From Flavobacterium anhuiense (GTDB lineage: Bacteria > Bacteroidota > Bacteroidia > Flavobacteriales > Flavobacteriaceae), in the NCBI RefSeq assembly GCF_900101855.1, contig NZ_FMVC01000001.1, forward strand, positions 647,965-711,964: a stretch of DNA of 64,000 nucleotides, read 5' to 3'. The position numbers and the translations under genes were made by a program. Shown here one piece after another: positions 61,122 through 64,000 of this stretch. Every line of letters begins with the position of its first letter. Position 1 is the stretch's first letter. The notes under the pieces were generated by a model. The model had not been told where the DNA came from. It did not search any database and saw only the letters and a program-made list of their open reading frames with translations.

Positions 61122-61472
61122 ATGGCTTTTGAAGAATTAAAAGAAAACACTGAAAAAGTTCAAGATCAGGCTAAAGAATATATTGAAAGTCATTTAGCTT
61201 ATTATAAACTTTGGGGGTTTAAGGTTGCAATGAAATCAACAACTTTAATCTTTAAGTTTACTTTGATTTTATTGTGTTTCAGTATGGTTATGATTTTTGG
61301 ATCTTTTGCCGCAGCGTATGCTTTTGGTTCTTTGTTTGAAAGTAATGCTCTCGGATTTTTGACAGTAGGAGGGATCTATTTGGTGCTGACTATTTTACTT
61401 TTCTTTGTAAAAGATAAAGTAGTAGAAGGGCCAATCTTGGAGAAATTTTCAGAAATCTTTTTTAATGATTAA
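61122..61472 (+). CDS. Phage-holin-like (Phage_holin_3_6) membrane protein
   Basis: A 116-residue protein with two adjacent membrane helices (about 45-75 and 82-102) and a charged N-terminal amphipathic part. The arrangement matches the Phage_holin_3_6/YqjE family, which is found beside YtxH genes outside prophages. A membrane stress role is inferred; there is no sign of a prophage nearby. The DUF6327 gene starts two bases later. Confidence 0.8.
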   Translation: MAFEELKENTEKVQDQAKEYIESHLAYYKLWGFKVAMKSTTLIFKFTLILLCFSMVMIFGSFAAAYAFGSLFESNALGFLTVGGIYLVLTILLFFVKDKVVEGPILEKFSEIFFND

Positions 61473-61474
61473 TT

Positions 61475-61729
61475 ATGGAAAGAAAAAAATACTCTTCGTA
61501 TGCTGAGATTGAAAGAGATCTGGAAATTTTGAAATTGGAAAAAGAAATCAATTATCAGAAATTGGTTTTAAGTTTTCAGAAAACCAAAGAAAGCATTACT
61601 CCGCAAAATATTGTAAATGGTTTTATTTCATCTTACACAGGTTATGTCAAAAAATCATTTCCAGAAATTTTGCAATCCGTTTTACCATTTATCATCAGTT
61701 GGTTTATAAATAGAAAAAGAGGCGATTAA
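61475..61729 (+). CDS. DUF6327-like small protein
   Basis: An 84-residue helical protein with a charged N-terminal half (YSSYAEIERDLEILKLEKEI) and a hydrophobic C-terminal end (about 64-80, PEILQSVLPFIISWFI). I recall it as DUF6327, the usual third member of the YtxH/holin-like cassette in Flavobacteriaceae. It begins two bases after the holin-like stop codon. The function is unknown. Confidence 0.75.
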   Translation: MERKKYSSYAEIERDLEILKLEKEINYQKLVLSFQKTKESITPQNIVNGFISSYTGYVKKSFPEILQSVLPFIISWFINRKRGD

Positions 61730-61748
61730 GCCTCTTTTTGTTTTTCAA

Positions 61749-62732
61749 TTATTGTTGAACATCTGGTTGAACGTCATCTTCGTAACCAGATTGTCTTGGC
61801 GTTTGTTTTGGTTTTTCAATTTTCTTATTTCCTTTTTTCATCATTTCGCCAACTTGGTTAGAAGCTGTAAAGGAAGCAACCATATTGTTTAACATATCAC
61901 TTCCGGCTTGTGGAGAATTTGGAAGAAGAATTAAATTAGAGTTTGTATCAGAACCAATAGACTGTAATGTGTCATAATGCTGAGTAACTACAATTAGGGC
62001 AGAAGCTTCTTGAGAATTAATTCCAACTTGGTTTAAAACTTCAACACTTTCTACAAGACCTCTTGCAATTTCACGACGTTGATCTGCAATACCTTGACCT
62101 TGTAAACGTTTACTTTCTGCTTCAGCTTTTGCTTTTGCAACGATTCTAATTCTTGAACTTTCTGCTTCAAATTCTGCAGCCGTTTTTTCTCTATCGGCAG
62201 CGTTGATTCTGTTCATTGCATTTTTTACTTGAATGTCCGGATCAATATCAGTAACCAAAGTATTGATGATATCATATCCGTATGCAGACATTGCTTCGTT
62301 CAATTCGCGTTTTACTGCAACTGCAATATCATCTTTTCTTTCAAAAACATCATCCAATTTTAGTTTTGGAACTTCAGCACGAACCACATCAAATACATAA
62401 GAAGTAATCTGATCGTGTGGATATTCTAGTTTATAAAATGCTTCGTATACTTTTTCTTGAATTACTTTGAACTGAACAGAAACTTTCATTTTAATAAAAA
62501 CGTTGTCTCTAGTTTTAGTTTCAATGATAACATCCAATTGCTGAATTTTAAGATTTACACGCCCGGCCAATCTATCAACCAACGGAATTTTAAGTTGTAA
62601 TCCTGAATTTCTAACACTCTGAAATTTTCCAAATCGCTCGATAATAACAGACGATTGCTGTTTTACAGTAAAGAAAGACGACATGAAAATGAAGAATGCC
62701 AATACTAAAAAGATAATAAATGCTGTACTCAT
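61749..62732 (-). CDS. SPFH/Band 7 (stomatin-like) protein
   Basis: A 327-residue membrane-anchored SPFH protein of the HflK/HflC-stomatin group. An N-terminal membrane helix (about 3-24) is followed by FFTVKQQSSVIIERFGKFQSV, the SPFH beta domain, and the long helical segment (RINAADREKTAAEFEAESS, about 170-190). The C-terminus is low-complexity and charged. SPFH proteins oligomerise in the membrane and organise protein quality control. It converges on the DUF6327 gene with a gap of only 19 bases. Confidence 0.9.
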   Translation of the reverse strand: MSTAFIIFLVLAFFIFMSSFFTVKQQSSVIIERFGKFQSVRNSGLQLKIPLVDRLAGRVNLKIQQLDVIIETKTRDNVFIKMKVSVQFKVIQEKVYEAFYKLEYPHDQITSYVFDVVRAEVPKLKLDDVFERKDDIAVAVKRELNEAMSAYGYDIINTLVTDIDPDIQVKNAMNRINAADREKTAAEFEAESSRIRIVAKAKAEAESKRLQGQGIADQRREIARGLVESVEVLNQVGINSQEASALIVVTQHYDTLQSIGSDTNSNLILLPNSPQAGSDMLNNMVASFTASNQVGEMMKKGNKKIEKPKQTPRQSGYEDDVQPDVQQ

Positions 62733-62804
62733 GGTTATTTAGTTTAATTTATGAATTTTGGTAAATTACGAAAATTCTTCTAAATTAAATTTTTTAAGCA
62801 TTAA

Positions 62805-62846
62805 AAAAACGCTAAGAACATTTTTGAAATGTTACTTAGCGTTTGC
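62805..62846. terminator. Terminator of gltX
   Basis: AAACGCTAAG pairs with CTTAGCGTTT and an inner ACATTT pairs with AAATGT (62807-62844). T-runs on both sides allow it to act for gltX on the minus strand. Confidence 0.8.
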
Positions 62847-62855
62847 TTTTTTTAA

Positions 62856-62978
62856 ACCATTAAGGTATTAAGATAATTAAGTCAAAACTTTGTCAAGACA
62901 ATTAAGCTTTATGAACTTAAAAAACTTTCCTTTTTTTTACCATTAAGTTGAGCTTAATTTTCTTAATATCTTAATGGT
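62856..62978. repeat. Imperfect inverted repeat downstream of gltX
   Basis: ACCATTAAGGTATTAAGATAATTAAG (62856-62881, shown in two parts: ACCATTAAGGTATT and AAGATAATTAAG) pairs with 62953-62978 with two mismatches in 26 bases. It fills the gap after the gltX stop codon and is another dispersed intergenic type (recall). Confidence 0.7.
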
Positions 62979-62986
62979 AAAATTTT

Positions 62987-64000
62987 TTATAGAGTAACTA
63001 TCGCTTTCTGAATTCTAGAAATAGTTTCTTCTTTTCCAATGATTTCAACAATGTCAAAAAGGTGAGGACCTTTAAGAGCACCAACCAAACTTAGACGGAA
63101 AGGTTGCATTACTTTCCCCATTCCGATTTCGTTTTTGGTTAACCAATCTTTGACAACTGCTTCAATATTTGCAGAAGTAAAATCTTCAATATTTTCTAAA
63201 ACAGAAATCAATTCCTGCATTAAAGTTGGAGTTTCTTCTTTCCAGTTTTTGCTTGCTTTTTCATCGTATGATGTTGGAGCTTGGAAAAAGAAATCAGTTA
63301 AATCCCAAAATTCTGATACAAAGTTTGCTCTTTCTTTTACAAGTGAAACAATGCGAGTTGTCACTTCGAGCGGAGTCGAGAAGCCTTTTTCTTCTAAAAT
63401 AGGAGAGAAGGTTTTCGCTAAATCTGCATCATTTTGTTTTACTAAATATTGGTGGTTAAACCATTTGTTTTTTTCTGGATCAAATTTAGCTCCAGCTTTG
63501 TGAACTCTATTCAAGTCAAAAGATTGAGCTAACTCCTCTAAAGAAAATAATTCTTTATCAGTTCCGTCATTCCATCCTAAGAGAGCAAGGAAGTTTACAA
63601 CTGCTTCTGGGAAAAATCCTTTTTCTCTATAACCGGATGAAACACCTTCTTCAGTTTTCCATTCTAATGGAAATACAGGGAATCCCATTTTGTCTCCGTC
63701 TCTTTTTGATAATTTGCCATTCCCAACTGGTTTCAAAATCAAAGGTAAATGAGCAAATTCTGGAGCTTCCCAACCAAATGCTTTGTATAATAAAACGTGA
63801 AGTGGCATCGATGGTAACCATTCTTCACCACGAATTACATGTGAAGTTTCCATCAAATGATCATCGACAATATTCGCTAAATGGTAAGTTGGCATTCCGT
63901 CACTTTTGAACAAAACTTTATCATCCAAAAGATTCGTTTCAAACTTAACATCACCACGAATAATATCTTTCAAATGTAAAGTTTCATCAACCGGAGTTTT
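62987..64000 (-). CDS. gltX: Glutamate-tRNA ligase, 3' part
   Basis: The C-terminal 337 residues of GltX; the frame is open to the window edge, so the start and HIGH motif lie outside. The KMSKS-like motif appears as GKLSKRDGD, with HVIRGEEWLPSMPLHVLLYKAFGW upstream and AGAKFDPEKNKWFNHQYL after it. In the anticodon-binding part, the coding sequence contains a palindromic repeat-like stretch (63359-63385) encoding GFSTPLEVTT, in frame. The gene otherwise looks intact and ends at a hairpin. Confidence 0.95.
   Translation of the reverse strand, partial: KTPVDETLHLKDIIRGDVKFETNLLDDKVLFKSDGMPTYHLANIVDDHLMETSHVIRGEEWLPSMPLHVLLYKAFGWEAPEFAHLPLILKPVGNGKLSKRDGDKMGFPVFPLEWKTEEGVSSGYREKGFFPEAVVNFLALLGWNDGTDKELFSLEELAQSFDLNRVHKAGAKFDPEKNKWFNHQYLVKQNDADLAKTFSPILEEKGFSTPLEVTTRIVSLVKERANFVSEFWDLTDFFFQAPTSYDEKASKNWKEETPTLMQELISVLENIEDFTSANIEAVVKDWLTKNEIGMGKVMQPFRLSLVGALKGPHLFDIVEIIGKEETISRIQKAIVTL
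63359..63385. repeat. REP-like element inside gltX
   Basis: TGTCACTTCGAGCGGAGTCG followed by AGAAGCC reads as a common Flavobacterium intergenic element (TGTCA-TTCGAGCGGAGTCGAGAA type, recall). CTTCGA and TCGAGAAG form a short stem. It lies within the coding sequence without breaking the frame. Confidence 0.65.

Noticed and set aside
61122..61472. Holin-like gene as evidence of a prophage
   Set aside because: No other phage gene is nearby, and the family is common in YtxH cassettes of ordinary chromosomes.

Overview
The window looks like chromosomal DNA of a Flavobacterium close to F. johnsoniae (Bacteroidota, Flavobacteriaceae). The sequence is clearly A+T-rich, and many genes are preceded by the Bacteroidota -7 promoter element TAnnTTTG rather than E. 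coli-like boxes; leaders are A-rich instead of carrying Shine-Dalgarno sites. The gene content is typical of the family: the gliding/type IX secretion lipoprotein SprE, DUF4292, DUF5687, DUF6427 and DUF2807 proteins, and an F1Fo operon lacking atpD and atpC. No plasmid, prophage or CRISPR array is visible. The only transposase is one domesticated REP-associated (RAYT) type, yet small palindromic repeats of several families are scattered between and even inside genes.

Layout. 1-3.8 kb: end of a dus gene, a MATE exporter, a LolC/E-type permease and rbfA. 3.8-10.8 kb: a CBS protein, then a leftward envelope operon (flippase, dut, sugar nucleotidyltransferase, TPR protein, DUF4292 lipoprotein, EnvC-like M23 protein). 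11.3-11.97 kb: a gene-free stretch holding a striking six-unit palindromic repeat array with a promoter-like start and a large terminal hairpin. 11.97-20.9 kb: the leftward run sprE, bactofilin, atpZ-like, small membrane protein, atpB-E-F-H-A-G. 20.9-30.6 kb: an ABC exporter pair, a PaaE-like reductase, small unknown proteins, a glycosyltransferase 9/DUF4254 pair, upp, DUF6427, a DUF6341-like protein and purD. 30.7-43.0 kb: a surface polysaccharide locus with a CapK-like ligase, four glycosyltransferases, a UDP-glucuronate decarboxylase, two Wzy/WaaL-like proteins, a Wzx flippase and a Wzz-like protein, most of it one leftward operon of visibly higher A+T content. 43.0-52.1 kb: DUF6909, the RAYT, a GH3 protein, tatA, tex, DUF1294, rpiB and DUF2807-unrelated DUF2007. 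52.3-64 kb: rnr, a DUF2807 protein, a LysE exporter, tRNA-Cys, folB, glnS with an unusual C-terminal extension, a 1.2 kb extremely A+T-rich gap, a YtxH/holin-like/DUF6327 cassette, an SPFH protein and the 3' part of gltX.

Much of the window serves the cell envelope: export and assembly of surface glycans, peptidoglycan remodelling, lipoprotein handling, gliding/T9SS and Tat secretion, alongside energy conservation and translation housekeeping. The most promising undescribed element is the 11.5-11.9 kb array, which reads like a repetitive multi-hairpin RNA gene or protein-binding array. Next come the palindromes built into the coding sequences of the RAYT, ORF6N and gltX genes. Family names are from recall of protein families, not from a database search; base composition was judged by eye.
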